This document shows positions 17,186-25,642 of a stretch of 34,097 nt of DNA, piece by piece. The stretch is from Pleurocapsaceae cyanobacterium CSU_1_1 (GTDB lineage Bacteria; Cyanobacteriota; Cyanobacteriia; Cyanobacteriales; Xenococcaceae), in the NCBI GenBank assembly GCA_012034765.1, contig JAAUOU010000045.1, positions 1-34,097 of the forward strand, in the 5' to 3' direction. Each line of letters begins with the position of its first letter. Position 1 is the stretch's first letter. The translations under genes were made by a program, and so were the position numbers. The notes under the pieces were generated by a model. That model was given only the letters and a program-made list of their open reading frames with translations, searched no databases and had not been told where the DNA came from.

Positions 17186-18717
17186 ATGGGACTACCTTGG
17201 TATCGAGTTCATACAGTCGTCCTGAATGATCCAGGCAGACTAATATCGGTTCACCTAATGCACACTGCTTTAGTAGCAGGTTGGGCGGGTTCGATGGCTT
17301 TATTTGAGCTAGCAACCTTCGACCCTAGTGATGCTGTCTTGAACCCCATGTGGCGACAGGGAATGTTTGTTTTACCTTTTATGGCACGTTTGGGCGTTGA
17401 CACCTCTTGGGGTGGTTGGAGCGTAACTGGTGAAACTGGTGCAAGTGCAGGCTTTTGGTCTTTTGAAGGTGTGGCGATCGCCCATATCGTGCTTTCTGGC
17501 TTACTGTTTTTAGCAGCAGTATGGCACTGGGTATACTGGGATTTAGAATTATTTGTCGATCCTCGCACTGGTCAGCCAGCCTTAGATTTACCAAAAATGT
17601 TCGGGATTCATTTATTCTTATCTGGATTACTTTGCTTTGGTTTTGGAGCATTCCATCTCACAGGCTTGTGGGGACCAGGAATGTGGGTTTCCGATGCCTA
17701 TGGCTTAACTGGTCACGTTCAAGGTGTTGCGCCAGAATGGGGACCTGCGGGGTTTAATCCCTTTAATCCTGGTGGTGTTGTAGCTCACCACATTGCTGCT
17801 GGTGTAGTTGGTATTATTGCTGGTTTATTTCATCTCAGCGTTCGTCCTCCAGAGCGACTATACAAAGCATTGAGAATGGGGAACATTGAAACTGTTCTAT
17901 CCAGCAGTATTGCTGCGGTATTTTTTGCTGCTTTTGTGGTTACAGGAACTATGTGGTACGGAAATGCAACAACTCCTGTAGAACTTTTTGGTCCAACTCG
18001 TTATCAATGGGATCAAGGCTATTTTAAACAAGAAATTCAGCGTCGTGTTGAAACTGCTATGGACGATGGTTTAACTCGTTCTGAAGCCTGGTCGACAATT
18101 CCTGAAAAATTAGCCTTTTATGACTATGTTGGTAACAGCCCCGCTAAAGGTGGTCTGTTCCGTACAGGCTCAATGGATAGTGGTGATGGTATTGCTCAAG
18201 AATGGTTAGGACATGCAGTATTTACTGATGGTGAAGGTCGTGAATTAAGCGTTCGTCGGATGCCCAATTTCTTTGAAACCTTCCCTGTTATTTTGACTGA
18301 TGCTGATGGCGTGGTTCGCGCTGATATTCCTTTCCGTCGTGCAGAATCTAAACTCAGTGTTGAACAAGGCGGTGTAAACGTCGCCTTCTATGGTGGCGCA
18401 TTGGACGGTCAAACCTTTGATGATCCTGCTACTGTCAAAAATATGCACGTAGATCTCAATTAGGAGAAGCGTTCGATTTTGACACTGAAACTTTAGATTC
18501 TGATGGTGTATTCCGTACTAGTCCTCGTGGTTGGTTTACTTTCGGTCATGCTGTGTTTGCACTCTTCTTTTTCTTTGGTCATATTTGGCATGGTTCTCGT
18601 ACACTGTACCGAGACGTATTTGCTGGAGTTGACCCTGATCTAGAAGAAGAACAAGTAGAGTGGGGATTCTATCAGAAAGTGGGTGACAAATCTACTCGTG
18701 CTACAAAAGGAGCATAA
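17186..18717 (+). CDS. psbB: Photosystem II CP47 chlorophyll-binding protein, apparent frameshift
   Basis: CP47, the inner antenna protein that passes excitation from phycobilisome and chlorophyll to the PSII reaction centre. The start [19 protein letters not shown] is diagnostic. Six membrane helices with chlorophyll-ligating histidines (for example [13 protein letters not shown]) and a large lumenal loop follow. The frame meets TAG at 18461-18463 after an atypical ending. Adding one A to the five-A run 18437-18441 gives [16 protein letters not shown] and continues through the last helix to TAA 18715-18717, for 510 residues, the family length. The 3' part is perfectly conserved in type ([15 protein letters not shown]), so the gene is surely intact in the cell. 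Confidence 0.96.
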
Positions 18718-18748
18718 TAACGATTAACTAGCTATTTTCTAGCTGGGA

Positions 18749-18793
18749 ATTTCAGGGAAGACAAATTGCTTATTTAATTACCTTCCCTGAAAT
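18749..18793 (+). terminator. 12-bp inverted repeat between psbB and psbT
   Basis: ATTTCAGGGAAG (18749-18760) is perfectly complementary to CTTCCCTGAAAT (18782-18793) across a 21-nt AT-rich loop. It starts 32 bases after the psbB stop. There is no T-tract after it, so it may be an mRNA 3'-end stabiliser or processing site rather than a standard intrinsic terminator; psbT probably also has its own promoter. Confidence 0.55.
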
Positions 18794-18874
18794 CATTGAG
18801 ACAATGTAACTGGAAAACCACTTCAGTTCTTTTGTTGGTAAAATATTAAGTAAAATACTTTAGGAATTTCAATT

Positions 18875-18970
18875 ATGGAAGCTGTTGCATACATTTTGGT
18901 TTTAGCTATGGCAATTTCAGTTCTTTTCTTTGCGATCGCTTTTCGCGAACCACCTCGGATTGAAAAATAA
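18875..18970 (+). CDS. psbT: Photosystem II protein T
   Basis: A 31-residue single-helix subunit of photosystem II (MEAVAYILVLAMAISVLFFA, then FREPPRIEK). PsbT sits at the PSII dimer interface beside D1 and CP47 and helps acceptor-side recovery after photoinhibition. The MEAxAYxxxL start and charged stromal tail are typical and the length is exact. It lies 157 bases after psbB, the usual partner in cyanobacteria and plastids. HIP1 occurs inside the gene. Confidence 0.96.
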   Translation: MEAVAYILVLAMAISVLFFAIAFREPPRIEK

Positions 18971-19124
18971 GCTTAAGAAAATAATTAAGTATTATTAAGA
19001 ACTATACATTTCTGAGTCTTTTTTAATTATGGTCTGTTGCAAGACAAACTATGATATTAAAAATGGCTCAGATTTGTTGTTTATAAACAATTTATTGTCA
19101 GTAACCATAATATTAAAAAAATCA

Positions 19125-19658
19125 ATGCACTGTCCCAATTGCCAACATACAGAGAGTAGAGTACTAGAATCTCGTTCTACGGAAAGTGGGCAAAGTATTC
19201 GTCGTCGCCGAGAATGTTTGAATTGTAAACAGCGTTTTACAACTTACGAGAGAATTGAATTAATTCCCATTACTGTTATCAAAAAAGATGGTAGTAGAGA
19301 ATCCTTTGATCGAGCAAAATTGCTGCGGGGAGTCTTGAGGGCTTGTGAAAAAACTCAAGTTTCTTATCAGAAGGCGGAGGTGATTATTGATAATATCGAA
19401 GCCAAACTCCAGCAAAATTCAGGTAAAGAATTTAGTAGTAGCGAGATTGGGGAATTAGTTTTACACAATTTGCGTTACGAAAATGAAGTAGCTTATATAC
19501 GCTTTGCCTCTGTTTATCGAAAATTTCAAGGAATTAAAGATTTTGTTGAGACTTTAAATCATTTGCAAAATGAAAATGCGCAAGATTCCGAGCCAAAAAT
19601 CTGGAATGGTTCTCAAGGCGCAAGTTCATCTACAGCTACTGCTGACTGCATTTCCTAA
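19125..19658 (+). CDS. nrdR: Transcriptional repressor NrdR
   Basis: A 177-residue NrdR, an ATP/dATP-sensing repressor of ribonucleotide reductase genes. I start at ATG 19125 ([17 protein letters not shown]), since the zinc ribbon is always at the very N-terminus; a longer frame from 19029 adds 32 implausible residues. Zinc cysteines are C3, C6, C31 and C34. The ATP-cone begins at about residue 48 ([16 protein letters not shown]) and runs to [10 protein letters not shown]. The last 30 residues are polar and variable. It lies between psbT and rpsA, an order I recall from other cyanobacteria. Confidence 0.95.
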   Translation: MHCPNCQHTESRVLESRSTESGQSIRRRRECLNCKQRFTTYERIELIPITVIKKDGSRESFDRAKLLRGVLRACEKTQVSYQKAEVIIDNIEAKLQQNSGKEFSSSEIGELVLHNLRYENEVAYIRFASVYRKFQGIKDFVETLNHLQNENAQDSEPKIWNGSQGASSSTATADCIS

Positions 19659-19709
19659 ATTAATACTTAAGTAAAAAAAATTTCCGCTCAGACCAATAAA
19701 AAGTTACAA

Positions 19710-19718
19710 TGGTATAAT
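19710..19718 (+). promoter_or_regulatory. Extended -10 promoter candidate for rpsA
   Basis: TGGTATAAT reads as an extended -10 (TG, one base, then consensus TATAAT at 19713-19718). No clear -35 is seen, which is acceptable for extended -10 promoters. It lies about 200 bases before the rpsA ATG, implying a long leader. The leader contains a 22-codon frame (ATG 19779, MTSDSFLVTR) and an AGGAGG at 19866-19871 with no standard start codon after it. Confidence 0.5.
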
Positions 19719-19919
19719 GCTATCTTGCCCACAAAAAAGAAGCGTTTCAGTAGCAAAGTGTTTAATTGAGGTAATTTTATGACCTCTGACTCTTTCTTAG
19801 TTACTCGAATATCTATCGAATGTAGGTACAGACTGCACGATAAGTAGGTGAGTGTACATTAAACAGGAGGCTCATCCCATCAAAAAAGTAAGGAAATAAC
19901 ACAAGGACATCTAATCCAT

Positions 19920-20960
19920 ATGGTCAATCAGCAAGCAAACAGCACTAAAGATATTGGTTTTACTCACGAAGATTTCGCTGCACTCCTAGACAAATACGAT
20001 TATCACTTTAGTCCAGGAGATATAGTTGCAGGAACAGTTTTCAGCATGGAACCAAGAGGAGCTTTGATTGACATTGGTGCGAAAACTGCTGCTTACATTC
20101 CGATTCAGGAGATGTCTATTAATCGAGTTGACAACCCCACAGAAGTTCTCCAAGCGGACGAAACCAGAGAGTTTTTCATCTTAACTGATGAAAACGAGGA
20201 TGGACAACTAACTCTTTCAATCAGACGTATTGAGTACATGCGTGCTTGGGAAAGAGTCAGACAACTACAGCAAGAAGATGCTACTGTGCGCTCCAATGTT
20301 TTTGCTACTAACCGTGGTGGTGCTTTGGTTAGGATTGAAGGACTACGAGGCTTTATTCCAGGTTCTCACATCAGCGCCAGAGAAGCCAAAGAGGATTTAG
20401 TAGGAGAAGATCTACCGCTAAAATTTTTAGAAGTTGACGAAGAACGTAATCGACTTGTTTTAAGCCATCGTCGTGCTTTAGTGGAGCGCAAGATGAATGG
20501 TTTAGAAGTAGGTCAAGTAGTCAAAGGTTCTGTACGCGGGATCAAGCCTTACGGTGCGTTTATTGACATTGGTGGAGTTAGTGGATTACTCCACATCTCG
20601 GAAATCTCTCACGATCATATTGATACACCTCATAGTGTATTTGGAGTCAATGACGAATTGAAAGTAATGATTATTGACCTAGATGCAGAAAGAGGTCGGA
20701 TCTCGCTTTCTACGAAGCAATTAGAGCCAGAACCAGGTGACATGCTCAAAAATAGAGATATAGTATTTGAGAAAGCTGAAGAGATGGCAGAAAAATATCG
20801 TCAGAAGCTACTAGCCGAAGCTGAAGGTGTCACTTTAGAAGAGATACAGGCTGAACAAGCAGTATCAGATGAAGAAACAGAAACATCAGCAGAATTTGTT
20901 GATGAGGCAGCAGATGAATCCGTAGCTGAAGACTCATCTGATTCATCTGAAGAATGGTAG
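19920..20960 (+). CDS. rpsA: 30S ribosomal protein S1
   Basis: A 346-residue S1 with three S1 RNA-binding domains beginning at about residues 31 (GDIVAGTVFSMEPRGALIDI), 118 and 196 (GQVVKGSVRGIKPYGAFIDI). It is the short cyanobacterial and plastid form rather than the six-domain enterobacterial one. S1 brings mRNA to the 30S subunit. The acidic C-terminal tail (about 305-346, rich in E, D, S) is typical of the cyanobacterial form. The ATG at 19920 follows a long leader. An intrinsic terminator follows 49 bases downstream. Confidence 0.95.
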   Translation: MVNQQANSTKDIGFTHEDFAALLDKYDYHFSPGDIVAGTVFSMEPRGALIDIGAKTAAYIPIQEMSINRVDNPTEVLQADETREFFILTDENEDGQLTLSIRRIEYMRAWERVRQLQQEDATVRSNVFATNRGGALVRIEGLRGFIPGSHISAREAKEDLVGEDLPLKFLEVDEERNRLVLSHRRALVERKMNGLEVGQVVKGSVRGIKPYGAFIDIGGVSGLLHISEISHDHIDTPHSVFGVNDELKVMIIDLDAERGRISLSTKQLEPEPGDMLKNRDIVFEKAEEMAEKYRQKLLAEAEGVTLEEIQAEQAVSDEETETSAEFVDEAADESVAEDSSDSSEEW

Positions 20961-21009
20961 GAGCGACATCGGAAGAGTAGAGCGAAAGAAACTCTATTAA
21001 GGGATGTTC

Positions 21010-21039
21010 TAGAGAGAGTCAAACTCTCTCTATTTTTTT
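21010..21039 (+). terminator. Intrinsic terminator after rpsA
   Basis: TAGAGAGAGT (21010-21019) and ACTCTCTCTA (21023-21032) form a perfect 10-bp stem with a 3-nt loop, followed at once by a seven-T run. This is a strong factor-independent terminator separating rpsA from the HAD phosphatase gene. Confidence 0.9.
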
Positions 21040-21071
21040 AGTTAGTTACTTGAGCGAAAAAAAATTGATCT

Positions 21072-21830
21072 ATGTCCATTGCGATGCCTTCGGCTAGTTT
21101 CACAATCGCCTGTAAAGATGTAAGATTCGATGATATAACTGCAATTATCTTTGATAAAGACGGTACTCTGGAAAATTCTGGAGCATATTGGCGCTTAGTT
21201 GGCTCGGAAAGAGCGCGCTTAATCGATGCTCAAATTCCTGGGGTGGGTGAGCCTTTGATGATGGCGTTTGGGATCATGGATGATATTTTAGACCCTCAAG
21301 GCTTAATGGCAGTGGGCAGTCAAAAAGAGAATGAAATTGCTGCTGCTGCTTATATTGCCGAAACTGGTAGAAGCTGGTACGAATCTAGAAAAATTGCCAA
21401 GTCAGTTTTTAGCGAGGTATCTGAATCAAAATATCTGACTAAAACAGCAAAATTAGCGCCTCTATATGATGATGTTCAAGAAACTCTAGATTCTCTTGGC
21501 AACAAAGGATTGAAAATTGGTATTTTGTCTGCGGACTCAACTAAGGAAGTAAAAAACTTTGTTAGCAATCATCAGTTGCAGGATTATATTCAACTTTGTT
21601 TGGGAAGCAACCAAGAAATCAGCAAGCCAGATCCCAGACTTTTTAGACAGGCTTGTGAAGCTTTAAAAGTAGCTCCAGAACAAACTTTGATGGTGGGAGA
21701 TACTGAGGTTGATATGGCTATGGCAAAAACCGCTAAAGCCGCTGGCACAATTGGTATTCGCCGTCATCAAATACGACTAGATTTAGCAGACGTTGAAATT
21801 GACACTTTACTTAAAATTCAAGCTTTATAA
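21072..21830 (+). CDS. HAD family hydrolase (phosphatase-like)
   Basis: A 252-residue haloacid dehalogenase-type phosphatase. Motif I is FDKDGT with nucleophile D28 and acid/base D30; motif II is S153 (ILSADS); motif III is K185 (SKPDP); motif IV is D210 and D214 (MVGDTEVDM). A helical cap lies between motifs I and II (about 45-130). The layout resembles phosphoglycolate phosphatases of photorespiration, but HAD substrates are not predictable from motifs. It sits between the rpsA terminator and metK and appears to be its own unit. Confidence 0.88.
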   Translation: MSIAMPSASFTIACKDVRFDDITAIIFDKDGTLENSGAYWRLVGSERARLIDAQIPGVGEPLMMAFGIMDDILDPQGLMAVGSQKENEIAAAAYIAETGRSWYESRKIAKSVFSEVSESKYLTKTAKLAPLYDDVQETLDSLGNKGLKIGILSADSTKEVKNFVSNHQLQDYIQLCLGSNQEISKPDPRLFRQACEALKVAPEQTLMVGDTEVDMAMAKTAKAAGTIGIRRHQIRLDLADVEIDTLLKIQAL

Positions 21831-22073
21831 TTCTTAAAATAACTTGTATGATGTTCAGGGTGAGGGCAAGAATCAGGAGCTAGCGTTTTCTGTATTAAGA
21901 ATAATTTTAGTAGTACTGACAATCAAGACTCAATCTGGTTATAACGCTTTGGAAATATCATATTTTTGACTCAATTTTTCTTACTTACCCTGGTATTATG
22001 TTTTTTAACGATTATAATGCTTGGTTTGATTGATCGCTTCGTTTGACAAAGTTTCTTAGAGGATTGCAAAAAA

Positions 22074-23326
22074 TTGTCTAATAATTATTTATTCACTTCC
22101 GAATCAGTTACAGAAGGACATCCAGATAAAATCTGTGACCAAATCTCTGACGCTATTCTGGATGCTATCTTGGCTCAGGATTCTGCTAGCCGAGTGGCAG
22201 CCGAAGTGGTTGTTAACACTGGTTTGGTTTTGGTTACAGGAGAGATTACAACCAAAGCTCAAGTCAATTACGTAGATTTAGTTAGAAGCAAGATTGCTGA
22301 AATTGGCTATACCCATGCCGAAAATGGCTTTTCTGCCGATAGCTGTTCGGTATTAGTTGCACTTGATGAACAGTCTCCAGATATTTCTCAAGGTGTAACA
22401 TCTGCCCAAGAACAAAGGGAAAATCTGAGTGACAGTGAGCTTGACCAAATTGGTGCTGGCGATCAAGGACTGATGTTTGGTTATGCCTGTAACGAAACTC
22501 CAGAATTGATGCCTATGCCCATTAGTTTGGCACATCGTATTTCCCGTCGGTTGGCTGAAGTACGTAAACAAGGAGATTTAACTTATCTGCGTCCTGACGG
22601 TAAGACGCAGGTTTCAGTTCAGTATGAAGATGGTAAACCAGTCGGAATTGATACTATTTTAGTCTCAACGCAACATACAGAGACTATTGATGATTTGTCC
22701 GACAATACTGCTATTCAAAAAAAGATTAAAGATGATCTTTGGTCTGTGGTAATTCAACCTACGTTTGCCAATCTTGATTTAAAACCTAATGATTGCACTC
22801 GTTTTTTGGTTAATCCTACAGGTAAATTTGTGGTCGGTGGTCCTCAAGGGGATTCAGGCTTGACTGGACGTAAAATTATTGTAGATACCTATGGTGGCTA
22901 TTCTCGTCATGGTGGCGGTGCTTTTTCGGGAAAAGACCCTACAAAAGTTGACCGTAGTGCTTCTTATGCCTGTCGTTATGTTGCTAGCAATATTGTGGCA
23001 GCAGGTTTAGCCGATAAGTGCGAAGTACAGGTAAGTTACGCCATCGGTGTTGCTCGTCCTGTGAGTATCTTTATTGAAACTTTTGGCACAGCTAAGATTG
23101 CCGAGGATAGTTTATTAGACTTAGTTAAACAGCATTTCGAGTTGCGCCCTGCGGGTATCATCCAAACTCTTAATTTACGCAATTTGCCCCAAGAAAGAGG
23201 CGGGCGTTTTTATCAAGACGTAGCTGCCTATGGACATTTTGGTCGTACAGATTTAGATTTATCCTGGGAAAAACAGATAAAGCAGAACTGTTGAAAGATT
23301 TTGCTCTATCTAAAAGTGCAGGTTAA
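22074..23326 (+). CDS. metK: S-adenosylmethionine synthetase, apparent frameshift at 3' end
   Basis: Makes S-adenosylmethionine from methionine and ATP. The TTG start at 22074 gives [20 protein letters not shown], the expected N-terminus, and follows an AGAGGA ribosome-binding site. Signatures are GHPDK (15-19), [12 protein letters not shown] (127-138) and the glycine-rich loop [15 protein letters not shown]. The frame as given ends at TGA 23292-23294 after KQIKQNC. Adding one A to the five-A run 23269-23273 yields [20 protein letters not shown] and a stop at 23324-23326, for 417 residues as usual in cyanobacteria. The gene is essential, so the break is probably an error. It has about 240 bases of leader with no gene; I recognise no known SAM riboswitch in it. 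Confidence 0.95.
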
Positions 23327-23822
23327 CAATTACTGTTTGGAAATTAGAAAATAACTTGATATTTTGCCCTCTGCTTATCAATGCGGGGGGGTGATTTATT
23401 TATTAATAATTAAGAATTATTGCCAAAGAGAGTGAAGCTTGGCTGTTATTGCAGCAAGTCTTTCAATCGTTAGTACTCATTTGAACATCCGAAATAGCTT
23501 ATGGATGGAATGATACGCAGGTTTTGATTGCCAAATAGTGCGATCGCACTTTAAAGATTGTCCAAAAAGATGTTTGTCTACTAACATTTCTTGTCAAACA
23601 GATAAAACTGCTTTTAATTCTCTGTTTAATAACGCTCCTAATTTTAAAATCAGACGTTTCTTGTCAACAGTTCTAAAATTTTCATTTCAACTGACTCACT
23701 GAAACCTCATTGCTCCATAATTGTGTTAGGAGTTCTAAGCTCCTTGAAAGTTGTCTAGATTAGAAATCAAAATAATTACAGTGTAATTACTTTGATTGAA
23801 CACTATAAAACACCAGTTATTG
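23327..23822 (+). other. Gene-free stretch between metK and methyltransferase
   Basis: I see no supported gene in this roughly 496-base stretch. It contains a run of seven G (23385-23391), an extended HIP1 palindrome AGTGCGATCGCACT near 23537, and at its right end the inverted repeat described separately. Short open stretches here have no start codon and no recognisable protein. Confidence 0.6.
23765..23797. promoter_or_regulatory. 16-bp inverted repeat ahead of methyltransferase gene
   Basis: AATCAAAATAATTACA (23765-23780) faces TGTAATTACTTTGATT (23782-23797) across a single central base, with one mismatch in 16 pairs. The right arm ends 25 bases before the ATG at 23823. Its symmetry with a 1-nt centre suits a dimeric regulator's operator better than an RNA hairpin loop. 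Confidence 0.5.
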
Positions 23823-25031
23823 ATGTCTGATTCACAAGCGATTAACCAAGCCGTTGCCAATTTATACAATACCTATCCTTTCCCGCCCGATCCTCTTTCT
23901 GACTTAGAACCCCCTGGCTATAACTGGCGCTGGAGTTGGACAGCAGCCTATAGTTTTTGCACAGGAAAAAAACCCGCAACTCAAGATATTCGGATTCTCG
24001 ATGCTGGTTGTGGCACAGGTTCTGGTACAGATTATCTGATTCATCAAAATCCTCAAGCAGAAGTAACGGCGATCGATCTAAGTGAAAAGGCGTTAGCAGT
24101 GGCAGAAGAACGCTGTAATCGTTCAGGAGTGATTGCTAAACATTCTAAGACAGTCAAGTTTTTCAACCTGAAACTAGAAGAGGCAATTCAGCTAGAAGGG
24201 GAGTTCGATTTTATCAACTGTGTGGGGGTGCTACATCATTTACCTGAACCTGACAAGGGTATAAAAGCATTGGCTCAAAAGTTAAAACCAGGCGGTATTC
24301 TACATATTTTCGTTTATGCTGAATTGGGACGCTGGGAAATTAGCCAGATGCAAAAAGCGATCGCACTTCTCCAAGGAAATAAACGGGGAGACTATCGCGA
24401 TGGGGTAAAAGTAGGTAGGGAGATCTTTGCTAATTTACCTGAACATAATCGCCTTCTTCAGCAAGAAAAAAAACTATGGTCGCTGGAAAATCATCGGGAT
24501 GAATCCTTTGCCGATATGTATGTCCATCCCCAAGAAATTGATTACAACGTAGAAACCCTATTCGATCTGATTGCCGCTTCAGGGTTAGATTTTGTTGGCT
24601 TTTCTAATCCTAAATATTGGCAGTTAGATAGACTCGTTGGTGAATCTGAAGAATTAATGTCTAGAGCAAAAGGATTGAGCGATCGCGCTTTATATCGTTT
24701 AATTGAATTACTAGACCCTAGTTTGACCCACTATGAGTTTTTCTTAAGCAAGCCATCTTTAGAACAAGAAGATTGGTCAGACGACACAGTATTGAGTCAA
24801 GCAATTCCTGGATGTAGTCCCTGTATGCAGGGTTTTCCTAGCCAAAGTTTTCTCGATTTTGAATATCAGATGGTGCATCTAACAGATGCCGAGTATCAGT
24901 TTATGCTGGCTTGCCACCAAAATATCGAGCAACAAGCCAGGGTTAGTGAGATTTTGACAAATTGTGAATTAGATTTAGCAGGAGTGCGATCGCTTTTTGA
25001 GCGACAGTTAATTATCTTAAGCAGTAATTAA
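23823..25031 (+). CDS. Class I SAM-dependent methyltransferase
   Basis: A 402-residue methyltransferase. I start at ATG 23823 (MSDSQAINQAVANLYNTYPF); a TTG 27 bases upstream is inside the inverted repeat. The SAM-binding motif I is ILDAGCGTGSGTD (58-70), followed by the acidic ribose-binding D in VTAIDLSEKAL and motif IV region FDFINCVGVLHHLPEP. The C-terminal 180 residues are an extra domain seen in a cyanobacterial group of such proteins. The conserved YNTYPFPPDP start suggests that same group. The acceptor molecule is not predictable. It follows metK, the SAM source, with a 0.5-kb gap. Confidence 0.85.
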   Translation: MSDSQAINQAVANLYNTYPFPPDPLSDLEPPGYNWRWSWTAAYSFCTGKKPATQDIRILDAGCGTGSGTDYLIHQNPQAEVTAIDLSEKALAVAEERCNRSGVIAKHSKTVKFFNLKLEEAIQLEGEFDFINCVGVLHHLPEPDKGIKALAQKLKPGGILHIFVYAELGRWEISQMQKAIALLQGNKRGDYRDGVKVGREIFANLPEHNRLLQQEKKLWSLENHRDESFADMYVHPQEIDYNVETLFDLIAASGLDFVGFSNPKYWQLDRLVGESEELMSRAKGLSDRALYRLIELLDPSLTHYEFFLSKPSLEQEDWSDDTVLSQAIPGCSPCMQGFPSQSFLDFEYQMVHLTDAEYQFMLACHQNIEQQARVSEILTNCELDLAGVRSLFERQLIILSSN

Positions 25032-25122
25032 ACTCGGCGATTAGCTTAAGGGATATTGACAAAGTAAACATAAAGAATATTTCTAGTGGATTGCACGTTA
25101 CTATTCCCCGTACAAGTGTTCA

Positions 25123-25401
25123 TTATGCTTGGTGTTGAGTATTTTTGCTTTCTATATATTGGCGTAAAACCTTGTTAATTAGGGTTTTATACTGTTCTCC
25201 TTGAGCCTGAAACCACTGCTTCACATCTGGATCCAACTGTACTAAGTTTTGAGCTTGGTTTGCTGGAACACGTAAAGTTGCTCGTTCAAAAAATTCATCT
25301 GTCAGCGGTGGAATATCTGAGTAGTCAATATTCTCTTCTGACCTGGACTCTAAAGCTTTCCAGTTAGTACGAGAGGTACTGTTCAAATCGTTTTTGCTCA
25401 T
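25123..25401 (-). CDS. brnA: BrnA-type antitoxin
   Basis: A 92-residue protein with a flexible polar N-terminus and a C-terminal ribbon-helix-helix-like domain (LDPDVKQWFQAQGEQYKTLI, then NKVLRQYIESK), the pattern of BrnA antitoxins. These bind and neutralise BrnT and repress the operon. The segment YSDIPPLTDEFFERA is also family-like. The start lies inside the 3' end of brnT, overlapping it by 38 bases, so production is coupled. It converges with the methyltransferase gene. Confidence 0.85.
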   Translation of the reverse strand: MSKNDLNSTSRTNWKALESRSEENIDYSDIPPLTDEFFERATLRVPANQAQNLVQLDPDVKQWFQAQGEQYKTLINKVLRQYIESKNTQHQA

Positions 25402-25642
25402 AACGGTTGGCTCTTCGTGCTGAAATGATTCGGATTACATCTTTTCGTCGTTCTGTCCAGACTACTACCGCTATCCCAAAACCGAGAAAACCGATCCCAA
25501 ACCAGCGATCTTCGCCATAATCAAAACGATCATCTAGTTCAATCAGCATCTCACCCTCAAACCTAGGAGAAACATCGGCAAAATCGATCTCATGTTTACG
25601 AATGTTTTCAAGATTTTTCGCTTCATCCCACTCGAATTTCAT
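25364..25642 (-). CDS. brnT: BrnT-type ribonuclease toxin
   Basis: A 92-residue BrnT toxin, a RelE-fold ribonuclease. The start MKFEWDEAKNLENIRKHEIDF is the family signature, and RRKDVIRIISARRANRYEQKRFE near the C-terminus contains the SAR motif and adjacent basic residues of the active region. Length and toxin-first order match known brnTA operons. No other mobile DNA signs are visible around it, so this looks like a resident chromosomal type II pair. Confidence 0.9.
   Translation of the reverse strand: MKFEWDEAKNLENIRKHEIDFADVSPRFEGEMLIELDDRFDYGEDRWFGIGFLGFGIAVVVWTERRKDVIRIISARRANRYEQKRFEQYLSY

Noticed and set aside
19029-19124. N-terminal extension of NrdR
   Set aside because: The zinc ribbon should begin at residue 1-3, which is given by ATG 19125.
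21831-22073. Possible SAM riboswitch ahead of metK
   Set aside because: I looked for the conserved core of known SAM classes and saw none; no strong stems were found by eye.
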